Positions 18,414 to 26,601 of a DNA stretch of 64,000 nt are shown piece by piece. The stretch is from Hyphomicrobiales bacterium. GTDB taxonomy: Bacteria > Pseudomonadota > Alphaproteobacteria > Rhizobiales > Rhizobiaceae. Under the pieces are notes generated by a model. That model saw nothing but the letters and a program-made list of their open reading frames with translations. It was not told the DNA's origin and searched no databases. Location of the stretch: NCBI GenBank assembly GCA_017305935.1, contig JAFKJU010000016.1, forward strand, positions 1 through 64,000, given 5' to 3'. The position numbers were made by a program, and so were the translations under genes. Each line of letters starts with the position of its first letter. Within the stretch, counting starts at the first letter, position 1.

Positions 18414-18955
18414 TGGTCAAGCTCATCCTCACCGGCGCCTGGGTCTGCATCGTCACGCTGGTGACGGTCTATTTCTCCGTCGTCATGGCGACGGCCCCGG
18501 CCGATCATGCCGAGGCCGACAAGCCGGCGCTCGAACTGTCCAAGGGCGAGACGATCACCGTGCCCGTCATCACGAAGGGCAAGGTGGCCGGCTATTTCCT
18601 CAGCAAGATCTCCTTCATGCTCGACCAGAAGAAGGCGAAAGAGCTGAAGGTGCCGATGACGGAATATCTGACCGACGCACTCTACACCATGCTGGTCGGC
18701 AACAGGATGGTCGACATCGCCGACACCGCTTCCTTCAACCTGGACGATTTCCGCGCCAAGGTGAAGGAGGATATGAACAAGCGCCTCGGCGACGAGATCA
18801 TTCATGACGTGCTGGTCGAGCAGCTCGATTTCCTCGCCAAGTCCGACACCCGTGTCGGCGGCGGCAACGACGAGATGAAGAAACCGGTCAAGATCGTCGA
18901 GGGCACGCCCGCCGAAGGCGCCGAGGCTGCACCCGCGCCTGCATCCGCCCATTGA
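18413..18955 (+). CDS. Membrane-anchored protein ending the flagellar operon
   Basis: A 180-residue protein with one N-terminal hydrophobic helix (about 3-25) and an outside domain (KGETITVPVITKGKVAGYFLSKISFMLD, then NKRLGDEIIHDVLVEQLDFLAK), ending in an Ala/Pro-rich tail. The topology and the late helix that would contact a ring resemble FliL, the stator-supporting basal body protein, but I do not recognise clear homology. It is the last gene before the operon terminator, so a flagellar role is likely and its exact function is unknown. Confidence 0.6.
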   Translation: MVKLILTGAWVCIVTLVTVYFSVVMATAPADHAEADKPALELSKGETITVPVITKGKVAGYFLSKISFMLDQKKAKELKVPMTEYLTDALYTMLVGNRMVDIADTASFNLDDFRAKVKEDMNKRLGDEIIHDVLVEQLDFLAKSDTRVGGGNDEMKKPVKIVEGTPAEGAEAAPAPASAH

Positions 18956-18991
18956 TCGGGCGATCCCGCCGGATGCTCTGATTTTCATGCG

Positions 18992-19017
18992 ATCCGCCTC
19001 CCTCGGGGGCGGATTTT
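18992..19017 (+). terminator. Terminator of the flagellar operon
   Basis: ATCCGCC at 18992-18998 pairs with GGCGGAT at 19008-19014, extended by CCTC/GGGG inside, and TTTTGCG follows. It ends the run of genes that starts at flgE. Confidence 0.75.
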
Positions 19018-19130
19018 GCGTTGCGGTGCGGGGCCGGCATTAACCCTTTGTTTGCCATGTCTGCTTAGGCTGTCTTAAGGAATCCGAATCCTCGTATCGA
19101 CTTCGGATCGGGCATCGGGCGGACAGGGCC

Positions 19131-20882
19131 ATGGCGTTTCATCAGACTGCATCGCGAAAGACGGGATATGCCGATGCCGATCCGGCCTGGTGGCAGGAGC
19201 GGGCAGGCGGCCGGGTGGACGTCGTCCAGCCGCGCGAACCGCGCCTGACCGATCGCATCGGCGCCATCCTCACCCGGCATGACGGCTATGAAGCCACGCT
19301 GTCGCGCATCGAGATGGCCGCCTATGACGACGAACCGGCTGATTTCGAGGAAGAGCGGCCGCCCCGCGCCGCGCGTCGCGCCAGGCCGGCGCGCCGCTTC
19401 GCCTGGGGGCTGGTCGCTTTCGGCGCGGCGCTGAGCGCCTGCGCTGCGATCGGCCTGTGGGCGATGCTGTCGCGTGAGGAGGGCGCGCCCGCCCAGGCGA
19501 AGATCGCCTTGTCGCTCGACGGCATCACCGATATCGCCGAAAAACGGGCTATCCTCGGCGACCAGGCCCGTGTCCTCGTCGCCCCGACCAATCTCGCTCG
19601 CGTCGTTGAGCGCGCCCATCTCGACCGAGACCCCGAATTTTCCGGCGCATCCGGCGGTGTGCTGGGCATGCTCGGTGATCTCGTTTCCGGCAATGGCGAT
19701 CCCGGCCGCAGCGCCGAGGATCGCTTGCGCCGTGTCGTCGCCACCGAAATCGATGCCCGCGACAATGCCATCCTGCTGACCGTGCGCTCCAGCGATGCGG
19801 CGAAATCCGATGCCATCGCCCAGGAAATCGCCGCCTCCTATGCGGAAGCCGCAAGCGGCCCGGTGCGCAATGTCGATCCGCCCAAGCCGGCCGTCTATGC
19901 CGAGGCGCCGCGGGTGGCTGCGCCGGCGCTCGACAAGGCCGAGGCCGAGCTTGCCGCCTTCACCGCCGCCGGCGGCGACAAGCTGGCCGAAGCCACCCGC
20001 CTCAAGACCGAGCTGGACCGCCTGCACGCAGAAAATGCCGCCGCGCAAAAACGCCTGCTGGAAGAAAGCGGCAAGAGCGATGCCGGCACGCTGGCAAGCC
20101 TGCTCGACGGCAGCTTTCCGCCGGAACTGCTGACGCCCACGCTCGACGACCTGCGTGGCCGTTATGTCAGCGCCAAGCTCGCGGTGGAGCAGATGGCGCA
20201 GGCGCTCGGCCCCCGCCATCCGCGTCTGCAGACGGCGCAGGGGCAGGCCGACGCCCTGAAATCCGATCTCGAACGGGAAATCCGCGGCGTGCTTGCCGAT
20301 GCCCGCGCCGCGCTGCAGCAGGCGCAGGACAAGGCGCAGGCTCTGGCCGTCAAATCCGCCGACACCGCCAAAAAGCTGCGCGCCACCGGCGTCGATGTCG
20401 ATAAGCTGCAGCAATTGCAGGCCGCCGTCGATGCCGCCCGCGAGGCCCGGCAGGACTCGATCACCACCGCCTCCATTCCCGCCGCCGCCGCCAAGCCGGT
20501 CACCGGCATGGTCGAGCGCATCGAGCGGCCGGCCATGCCGCCGCTTTCAGGCGAGACAGGCGCGGAAACCACAGTGACCGGCCTGATGGCCATCCTGGCG
20601 CTGGCCGTCGCCACCGGCGCCGGCGTCATCGGGCTGACACGCTTCGCCCGCCGCAAGCTGGCCGGCACGACCGTCGACGACCATGAGGATATGGCCGAGG
20701 AGAGCCGTGCGATGGACTGGCGGGCTCCCGTCCACACCCGCGCCGAGCCGGATTCTTTCACGCAGGAGGATTGGCATCCGGAACCGGCCGTCGAGGATCT
20801 CGTGCAATTGCGTCGTCAGGTCGCAGCGCTGAAGCAGCGGGTGCAGGATTTTTCGCAAACGCGTTATCGCCACGATGGATAA
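19131..20882 (+). CDS. ExoP/GumC-like polysaccharide chain-length protein, no kinase
   Basis: A 583-residue inner-membrane protein with two hydrophobic helices (about 86-108 and 482-505) enclosing a periplasmic part rich in Ala/Glu/Lys coiled coil (about 260-450), including LGPRHPRLQTAQGQADALKSDLEREI, the pattern of Wzz/GumC/ExoP proteins that control export and length of polysaccharide chains. The usual C-terminal tyrosine autokinase (Walker A) domain of ExoP is absent; the C-terminus is short and polar. The N-terminal 85 residues are cytoplasmic and Arg-rich. It stands alone between the flagellar terminator and folD, and which polysaccharide it serves is not evident. Confidence 0.65.
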   Translation: MAFHQTASRKTGYADADPAWWQERAGGRVDVVQPREPRLTDRIGAILTRHDGYEATLSRIEMAAYDDEPADFEEERPPRAARRARPARRFAWGLVAFGAALSACAAIGLWAMLSREEGAPAQAKIALSLDGITDIAEKRAILGDQARVLVAPTNLARVVERAHLDRDPEFSGASGGVLGMLGDLVSGNGDPGRSAEDRLRRVVATEIDARDNAILLTVRSSDAAKSDAIAQEIAASYAEAASGPVRNVDPPKPAVYAEAPRVAAPALDKAEAELAAFTAAGGDKLAEATRLKTELDRLHAENAAAQKRLLEESGKSDAGTLASLLDGSFPPELLTPTLDDLRGRYVSAKLAVEQMAQALGPRHPRLQTAQGQADALKSDLEREIRGVLADARAALQQAQDKAQALAVKSADTAKKLRATGVDVDKLQQLQAAVDAAREARQDSITTASIPAAAAKPVTGMVERIERPAMPPLSGETGAETTVTGLMAILALAVATGAGVIGLTRFARRKLAGTTVDDHEDMAEESRAMDWRAPVHTRAEPDSFTQEDWHPEPAVEDLVQLRRQVAALKQRVQDFSQTRYRHDG

Positions 20883-20993
20883 AAACGACTAAGAACGCTT
20901 CCGCAAATGCCGCATTCGGACAGTTCGGGACGCTCGCAGGCAAATCCTCGCGACGCACTCGCCTTAAACTGCCCGGCAGGATCGGCAGGCCAC

Positions 20994-21037
20994 AGCATTT
21001 CCAGGAAACGTGTGAAACGGTTTCCGTGCGGAAATGT
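20994..21037 (+). repeat. Rhizobial hairpin repeat, copy A
   Basis: AGCATTTCC, then GGAAAC (21004-21009), a short loop, GTTTCC and a GCGGAAATG tail. It is one of four related copies in this window (others at 22498-22590, 50463-50512 and 59233-59281). The core AAACGTGTGAAACGGTTT is shared while the stem arms differ and still pair. It lies just before folD. Confidence 0.6.
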
Positions 21038-21066
21038 GGCGAGATACATGAGCGGGAGCGACACAG

Positions 21067-21966
21067 GTGACAGTGATTTTGGATGGGAAGCAGGTCGCCG
21101 CCTCGGTGATCGATGCGGTCAAGACAGCCACGGCATCGCTGGAAACGGAAACCGGCGTCAGGACCGGGCTGGCGGTGGTCATTGTCGGCGACGACCCGGC
21201 CAGCCACGCCTATGTCGGCGCCAAGAGCCGCATGGCCAAGGAATGCGGCTTCAACTCCGTCCAGCACACCCTGCCGGAAGAAACGACACAGGAAGATCTG
21301 GCGGCGCTGGTCGCCAGCCTCAACGCCGATCCCTCCGTCCATGGCATCCTCGTGCAACTGCCGCTGCCGAAACACCTGAAATCCGATCCGATCATCCAGT
21401 CGATCCTGCCGGAAAAGGACGTTGACGGCCTGCATGTGGTCAATGCCGGCAAGCTCGCGACCGGCGATCTCGAAACCGGCCTGATCTCCTGCACCCCGGC
21501 GGGTTCGATGCTCCTGGTGCGCCAGGCGCATGGCACTGATCTTTCCGGCCTTAACGCCGTCGTCATCGGCCGCTCCAACCTGTTCGGCAAGCCGATGGGC
21601 CAATTGCTGCTCAACGCCAATGCCACCGTCACCATGGCGCATTCGAAGACGAAGAACCTTGCAGAGGTCTGCGCCCGCGCCGATATTCTCGTCGCCGCCG
21701 TCGGCCGCCCGGAAATGGTCAAGGCGAGCTGGGTCAAGCCCGGCGCCACCGTCATCGATGTCGGCATCAACCGCATCCCGGCCCCGGAGCGCGGTGAGGG
21801 CAAGTTCCGCCTGGTCGGCGATGTCGCCTTTGCCGAATGCGCCGAGATCGCCTCGGTGATCTCGCCGGTCCCCGGCGGCGTCGGTCCGATGACCATCGCC
21901 ATGCTGATGGCCAACACCGTCATCGCCGCCCACCGCGCCGCCGGCCAGCCGGCCCCGAAATTCTGA
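21067..21966 (+). CDS. folD: Bifunctional methylene-THF dehydrogenase/cyclohydrolase FolD
   Basis: Cytosolic enzyme of one-carbon metabolism interconverting 5,10-methylene-THF and 10-formyl-THF with NADP, 299 residues. Family motifs: [20 protein letters not shown] with the catalytic Tyr/Lys (YVGAK), [21 protein letters not shown], and the NADP-binding [13 protein letters not shown] and [16 protein letters not shown]. The start is GTG at 21067, giving the usual [11 protein letters not shown]. An ATG at 21049 is close but out of the family pattern. Its leader contains hairpin repeat copy A. Confidence 0.97.
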   Translation: MTVILDGKQVAASVIDAVKTATASLETETGVRTGLAVVIVGDDPASHAYVGAKSRMAKECGFNSVQHTLPEETTQEDLAALVASLNADPSVHGILVQLPLPKHLKSDPIIQSILPEKDVDGLHVVNAGKLATGDLETGLISCTPAGSMLLVRQAHGTDLSGLNAVVIGRSNLFGKPMGQLLLNANATVTMAHSKTKNLAEVCARADILVAAVGRPEMVKASWVKPGATVIDVGINRIPAPERGEGKFRLVGDVAFAECAEIASVISPVPGGVGPMTIAMLMANTVIAAHRAAGQPAPKF

Positions 21967-22040
21967 ACACGCGGCTTGAGCGCCGGTTGTTCGGCCATAC
22001 ATCCCTCTGTAGATTGACCGTCTGGAGGAGGATCGCAGGC

Positions 22041-22499
22041 ATGGCGCTCAAGCGGATGGACAATATTGGAATCGTCGTCGAAGATCTCGACGCGACAATC
22101 GATTTCTTTCGCGAACTCGGCCTCGACCTCGAGGGACGGGCCACGATCGAAGGTGAATGGGCCGGACGGGTCACGGGGCTTGGCGACCAGCATGTCGAGA
22201 TCGCTATGATGCGCACGCCTGATGGACACAGCCGGCTCGAACTCTCGCGCTTCCTCAGGCCGGCCGTCGTGGCGGATCACCGGACCGCCCCGGTCAACGC
22301 CCTCGGCTACCTCCGCGCCATGTTCACGGTCGATGACATTGCCGATACGCTTGAAAGGCTTCGCAGGCGCGGTGCCGAACTCGTGGGCGAAGTCGTCGAT
22401 TACAAGGACGTTTACCGGCTCTGCTATATCCGTGGCCCCGAAGGGCTTCTCATCGGGCTCGCGCAGGAGCTCGGCCATCCCGCCGGGAAGGTCGGCTAG
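22041..22499 (+). CDS. VOC (glyoxalase/bleomycin-resistance) family protein
   Basis: A 152-residue protein with the start of a VOC fold, LKRMDNIGIVVEDLDATIDFFRELGLDLEGRATIEGEWAGRVTGL, and a second half with YLRAMFTVDDIADTLERLRRRGAELVGEVVDYKDVYRLCYIRGPEGLLIGLAQEL, so two beta-alpha-beta-beta-beta modules are present. Such proteins are metal-dependent lyases, dioxygenases or antibiotic-binding proteins; the substrate cannot be told. GGAGGAGGATC before the ATG at 22041 decides the start. The frame continues upstream into folD, but that part is a different-frame shadow. Confidence 0.85.
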   Translation: MALKRMDNIGIVVEDLDATIDFFRELGLDLEGRATIEGEWAGRVTGLGDQHVEIAMMRTPDGHSRLELSRFLRPAVVADHRTAPVNALGYLRAMFTVDDIADTLERLRRRGAELVGEVVDYKDVYRLCYIRGPEGLLIGLAQELGHPAGKVG

Positions 22500-22590
22500 A
22501 GCATTTCCAGCCGAAGCGTGATCGTTTCGGCGTCGGACAATGCGAAAAAACAAAAAGATAGCGCATTTTGAGCCGGAGCGAAATCGCTCC
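22498..22590 (+). repeat. Rhizobial hairpin repeat, copy B, with second hairpin
   Basis: AGAGCATTTCC followed by CCGAAGCGTGATCGTTTCGG, a hairpin with different stem bases from copies A, C and D but still pairing. An AAAAAACAAAAAGATAG stretch and a second hairpin (GGAGCG at 22575-22580 with CGCTCC at 22585-22590) follow. It lies between the convergent ends of the VOC gene and aglR. Confidence 0.6.
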
Positions 22591-22591
22591 G

Positions 22592-23614
22592 TCAGCCCGG
22601 CGCTGGGCCGGTGGAGGCCCGCACGATCAGTTCCGCCTTCCACAATTCCTGCAGCGGATAGTCGGCAAACGGCCGGTCGCGGTTGATCAGCCGTTCGGCG
22701 ATGCGCATGCCGGCGGCGCGCAGCGACGAGCGGGTGGTGGTCAGCGGTACCGAAAAATTCTCCGGCCGCAGCACCGGCAGCACGTCGTCATGAGCGATCA
22801 GCGACATATCCTCGCCGAGCTTCATCCCCGCGCCGTTCAGCGCCCTGACGACGCCGAGCGCCAGCACGGTGCTGGCGCAGAGCAGGGCGGTCGGCCGCGC
22901 GGCAAGGGCGAGGAAGCGCTCGGTGGCGATCAGGCCGTTGTCGTCGGTCATCGGCGAATGGCTTGCCAGCGCCGGATCGAGCGTCAGCCCCCATTCGCCC
23001 AGCGCCCGTTCGACGCCCGCCTTGCGGCGCACGGCGAAATCATAATGCGCCTGGCCGTTGATCAGCGCGATGCGCCGGTGGCCGAGTTGCAGCAGCAGCT
23101 TCGTCGCATCGTAGAACGCCGCCTCGTTGTCTATGTCGACGTAAGGATAGTCTTCGAGCGCGTGCAGCGACCGGCCATGGACGATATAGGGCAGCGACAG
23201 GCTGCGCAGCATGTCGAGACGGGCGTCATTGGGCCGCATATAGGCAATCATCAGCGCATCGACATTGCCGCTTACCGCAAGACGCCGCAGCGCTCCGACC
23301 TCGTCCTCGGGGTCTGCCGGCATCATCACCAGATGGTGATCGTGGCGCAGCGCCGTCTCGCCGATGCCGCTCAAAAATTCGCCGAAATGGATATCGGATT
23401 CGTGTCCCGGCGCGGTCGGCATGACCATGCCGATGGAGCCGGCCTTGCCGGTCGCCAGCCGCTGCGCCGCCTTGTTGGGGCGGTAGCCGGTTTCCTTGAC
23501 CGCCCGCAGCACGCGTTCGCGGGTCTGGGCGTTCACCTCCGGATAGCCGTTCAGGGCGCGGCTCACCGTCGTCTGCGACAGGCCGAGCAGCTTTGACAGT
23601 TCTTTCAAGTTCAT
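22592..23614 (-). CDS. aglR: LacI-family repressor of the alpha-glucoside operon
   Basis: A 340-residue repressor. The N-terminal helix-turn-helix is LKELSKLLGLSQTTVSRALNGYPEVN with the hinge region after it (TGYRPNKAAQRLATGKAGSIG), and the rest is a periplasmic-binding-like sugar-sensing domain. The start at 23614 (MNLKELSK) is chosen over upstream codons because a GGGGA site lies eight bases before it and because LacI proteins start just before this helix. The gene is divergent from aglE-F-G-A-K, the arrangement of AglR in S. meliloti, which responds to alpha-glucosides such as sucrose, maltose and trehalose. The predicted operator is at 23888-23899. Confidence 0.88.
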   Translation of the reverse strand: MNLKELSKLLGLSQTTVSRALNGYPEVNAQTRERVLRAVKETGYRPNKAAQRLATGKAGSIGMVMPTAPGHESDIHFGEFLSGIGETALRHDHHLVMMPADPEDEVGALRRLAVSGNVDALMIAYMRPNDARLDMLRSLSLPYIVHGRSLHALEDYPYVDIDNEAAFYDATKLLLQLGHRRIALINGQAHYDFAVRRKAGVERALGEWGLTLDPALASHSPMTDDNGLIATERFLALAARPTALLCASTVLALGVVRALNGAGMKLGEDMSLIAHDDVLPVLRPENFSVPLTTTRSSLRAAGMRIAERLINRDRPFADYPLQELWKAELIVRASTGPAPG

Positions 23615-23967
23615 TCCGGCATTCCCCGCAAGCTTCCGCGACGCTTCAACCCGTTGGTCCGCAAGGGGATCGCACATGCGTTTGATCGGGTCGAGGCTGC
23701 GACCGAATGTCCAGTCGCCTGTCTCAAAGCGCTTGCGGAGGATGTAACAGTCATGGGAAAAGTGTCAAACCGAAAAATGTGTCGCTGCGCAGCAAAACCT
23801 TGATGCATCTGCGAAAACAAAAGTTTTGCGCGGTCTGCGGGAAATTCGCTTGACTCGCTTTCGCCGACAATGAGATGAAAGAAAAACCAAAGCGCTTTGA
23901 AGAATGCCGGCAATCTTGCCGTCATCGCAAGTATTCGGGCTCGCTGTGGGTTTGGGAGGTTTACATC
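23615..23967. other. aglR-aglE divergent control region
   Basis: A 353-base gap between divergent start codons. A possible sigma70-type -35 for aglE (TTGACT) is at 23850-23855, and the putative operator at 23888-23899 would fall near the transcription start. A second, weaker AAAAC/GTTTT inverted repeat is at 23814-23827. No gene seen. Confidence 0.55.
23888..23899. promoter_or_regulatory. Probable AglR operator
   Basis: CAAAGCGCTTTG is a perfect 12-base palindrome with the central CG pair typical of LacI-family operators. It lies 68 bases before the aglE ATG and about where transcription should begin, so a bound repressor would block the operon. Confidence 0.6.
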
Positions 23968-25329
23968 ATGACGAAGTCTTTCTGGCTCGGCGTCGCCGCG
24001 GCCGCTCTTCTGGCGTCTGCGGCCAACGGCGCCGATCTGAAATTCAAGCCGGGCGAGGATTCGCGGTTCAACTGGGCGAGCTATGACGCCTTCAAGGCGG
24101 CGCATTCCGACCTCAAGGGCGAAAGCGTCAGCATCTTCGGCCCCTGGCGCGGCGACGACGAAACGCTGTTCACGAGCGTTCTCGCCTATTTCATCGAGGC
24201 GACCGGCATCGACGTCAAATATTCGTCCTCGGAAAATTACGAGCAGCAGATCGTCATCGACACGCAGGCCGGTTCGCCGCCGAACATCGCCATCCTGCCG
24301 CAGCCCGGCCTTCTCGCCGATCTCGCCGCCAAGGGTTTTCTGACGCCGCTCGGCGAAAAGGAAGCCGGCTGGGTCAAGGAGAATTATGGCGCAGGCCAGT
24401 CCTGGGTCGATCTCGGCACATACAAGGGCAAGGACGGCAAGGCTGATTTCTTCGCCTTCCCCTACAAGGCCGACGTGAAGTCGCTGGTCTGGTACGTGCC
24501 CGAAAACTTCGAGGAAGCCGGCTACGAAGTGCCCAAGACCATGGAAGATCTGATCGCGCTCAGCGACAAGATCGTTGCCGATGGCGGCACGCCCTGGTGC
24601 ATCGGCCTCGGTTCCGGCGGCGCCACCGGCTGGCCGGCCACCGACTGGGTCGAGGACATGATGCTGCGCACCCAGCAGCCCGATGTCTACGACAAGTGGG
24701 TCACCAACGAGATCAAGTTCAACGATCCCGCCGTTGTCGGCGCCATCGAGGAATTCGGCAAGTTCGCGTTGACGCCCAAATATGCCGATGGCGGCCCAGC
24801 CGGCGTCGCCTCCACCGATTTCCGCGATAGCCCCAAGGGCCTGTTCGGCGTGCCGCCGAAGTGCTACCTGCACCATCAGGCCTCGTTCATCCCGTCCTTC
24901 TTCCCCGAGGGCACCAAGCTCGGCCAGGATGCGGATTTCTTCTACATGCCGCCCTATGCCTCCAAGCCCGATCTCGGTCGTCCGGTGCTGGGCGCCGGCA
25001 CGCTGGTTACCGTCACCAAGGATTCCAAGACGGCGCGCGCCTTCCTCGACTTCCTGAAGACGCCGATCGCCCATGAGATCTGGATGGCGCAATCCGGCTT
25101 CCTGACGCCCTACAAGGCAGTGAACGTCAAGGCCTATGGCAACGACACGCTGCGCAAGGAAGGCGAAATCCTGACGACCGCCACCACCTTCCGCTTCGAC
25201 GGTTCCGACCTGATGCCCGGCAAGATCGGCGCCGGCGCCTTCTGGACCGGCATGATCGACTATGTCGGCGGCAAGCCGGCCGCAGACGTCGCAGCCGACA
25301 TCCAGAAGGCCTGGGACGCGATCAAGTAA
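23968..25329 (+). CDS. aglE: Alpha-glucoside ABC transporter, substrate-binding protein
   Basis: A 453-residue periplasmic binding protein. A signal peptide (MTKSFWLGVAAAALLASAANG, cleavage near residue 22) precedes a family 1 extracellular solute-binding domain with ESVSIFGPWRGDDETLFTSVLAYFIEATGIDVKY and INPGKIGAGAFWTGMIDYV-like C-terminal features. GGGAGG before ATG 23968 decides the start. It is the first gene of aglEFGAK. A 257-base gap containing palindromic repeats separates it from aglF, which fits higher expression of the binding protein than of the membrane genes. Confidence 0.9.
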   Translation: MTKSFWLGVAAAALLASAANGADLKFKPGEDSRFNWASYDAFKAAHSDLKGESVSIFGPWRGDDETLFTSVLAYFIEATGIDVKYSSSENYEQQIVIDTQAGSPPNIAILPQPGLLADLAAKGFLTPLGEKEAGWVKENYGAGQSWVDLGTYKGKDGKADFFAFPYKADVKSLVWYVPENFEEAGYEVPKTMEDLIALSDKIVADGGTPWCIGLGSGGATGWPATDWVEDMMLRTQQPDVYDKWVTNEIKFNDPAVVGAIEEFGKFALTPKYADGGPAGVASTDFRDSPKGLFGVPPKCYLHHQASFIPSFFPEGTKLGQDADFFYMPPYASKPDLGRPVLGAGTLVTVTKDSKTARAFLDFLKTPIAHEIWMAQSGFLTPYKAVNVKAYGNDTLRKEGEILTTATTFRFDGSDLMPGKIGAGAFWTGMIDYVGGKPAADVAADIQKAWDAIK

Positions 25330-25369
25330 CGTAGAGGCCGTTTCTCCTCTGCCGTTTGCCGCGAAAACA

Positions 25370-25410
25370 CCTTCTCCCCTCGGGGGAGAAGGTGGCCCGA
25401 AGGATCGGCT
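25370..25410 (+). repeat. Palindromic repeat between aglE and aglF, first copy
   Basis: CCTTCTCCCC (25370-25379), TCG, GGGGAGAAGG (25383-25392) is a perfect 10-base stem, followed by TGGCCCGAAGGATCGGCTGAGGAGG. This resembles the palindromic intergenic elements common in rhizobia (RIME type); the family name is from memory and should be confirmed. Confidence 0.6.
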
Positions 25411-25457
25411 GAGGAGGGACGCGGAGCGCATGGAAACGCTTGGCTTTCTGCCTTCGG

Positions 25458-25510
25458 CATCCCCCTCATCCGCTGCCGCGCCCTCCTCCCCGAGGGGAGA
25501 AGGGGTGTTC
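25458..25510 (-). repeat. Palindromic repeat between aglE and aglF, second copy (inverted)
   Basis: CCTCCTCCCC at 25482-25491 and GGGGAGAAGG at 25494-25503 form nearly the same stem as the first copy, but the flanking sequence (CATCCCCCTCATCCGC) is the reverse complement of the first copy's flank. The two form an inverted pair within the operon and could stabilise aglE mRNA or act as a transcription attenuator. Confidence 0.55.
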
Positions 25511-25586
25511 GGGACGGCTTCGTTTCACATGGGCATGCCTTGCCTGCGGGCGGGGAAGGGCATCAAAAAATATCGGGGAGGGGCGC

Positions 25587-26600
25587 ATGTTTGAGCAGAT
25601 CGCGTCTGCTGTCGGGGTCATGGTGGCGGGCGTTCTCGCCTGCATTGCTTATTTCTGGTTGTCGAACAAGATGCTCGACATGGCTTTCCCCGTGCGGGAC
25701 GGCGATGTGATGGCTGCGTCGCAGAGCCTGCGCCGCCGCGCCATGGTGCGGCCCTGGCTGTTCGTCGGCCCGGCACTGTTCCTGCTGGTCGTCTATCTGG
25801 TCTATCCGGTCGTCGCCACCCTGATCCTGTCCTTCTACGATCGCGGCGGCCAGAATTATATCGGTTTGTCCAACTATCAATGGGCGCTCGGCGACCGCGA
25901 TTTCCGTCAGTCGATCTTCAACAACATCCTCTGGCTCGCCGTCGTGCCGGCGGCCTGCACCTTCTTCGGGCTGATCGTCGCCGTTCTGACCGACCGCATC
26001 TGGTGGGGCAACATCGCGAAAAGCCTGGTATTCATGCCGATGGCGATCTCCTTCGTCGGCGCCTCGGTCATCTGGAAATTCGTCTACGACTACCGCGCCG
26101 AAGGCGAGACGCAGATCGGCATCCTCAATGCCGTCGTGCAGGCGCTGGGCGGCAATCCGCAGGTGTGGATCGCGCTGCCCTTCTGGAACAATTTCTTCCT
26201 GATGGCGATCCTGATCTGGATCCAGACGGGTTTCGCCATGGTCATCCTTTCCGCCGCGTTGCGCGGCATCCCGGAAGAGACCATCGAGGCTGCCGTCATT
26301 GACGGCGCCAATGGCTGGCAGATCTTCTGGAAGATCATGGTGCCGCAGATCTGGGGCACGATCGCCGTCGTCTGGACGACGATCACCATCCTGGTCTTGA
26401 AGGTGTTCGACATCGTGCTGACCATGACCAACGGCCAGTGGAGCACCACGGTTCTCGCCAACCTGATGTTCGACTGGATGTTCCGCGGCGGCGGCGACAG
26501 CGGCCGAAGTGCGGCGATTGCCGTCATCATCATGCTGGCGGTGACGCCGATCATGGTCTGGAATATCCGCCGCGCCAACCGCGAGATGGGAGGGCACTGA
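25587..26600 (+). CDS. aglF: Alpha-glucoside ABC transporter permease AglF
   Basis: A 337-residue inner-membrane permease of the MalF type. An N-terminal helix (about 9-28) is followed by a cytoplasmic stretch, then helices from about residue 52, and the ABC-contacting EAA loop ALRGIPEETIEAAVIDGANGWQIFWKIMVPQIWG. ATG 25587 is preceded by GGGGAGGGGCGC, which decides the start, though the open frame runs upstream through the palindromic repeat. It is coupled to aglG, whose ATG is two bases after the stop. Confidence 0.9.
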   Translation: MFEQIASAVGVMVAGVLACIAYFWLSNKMLDMAFPVRDGDVMAASQSLRRRAMVRPWLFVGPALFLLVVYLVYPVVATLILSFYDRGGQNYIGLSNYQWALGDRDFRQSIFNNILWLAVVPAACTFFGLIVAVLTDRIWWGNIAKSLVFMPMAISFVGASVIWKFVYDYRAEGETQIGILNAVVQALGGNPQVWIALPFWNNFFLMAILIWIQTGFAMVILSAALRGIPEETIEAAVIDGANGWQIFWKIMVPQIWGTIAVVWTTITILVLKVFDIVLTMTNGQWSTTVLANLMFDWMFRGGGDSGRSAAIAVIIMLAVTPIMVWNIRRANREMGGH

Positions 26601-26601
26601 C

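Noticed and set aside
19037-19060. CtrA box before the ExoP-like gene
   Set aside because: TTAA-N7-TTTG only, the second half is changed. Not enough to call.
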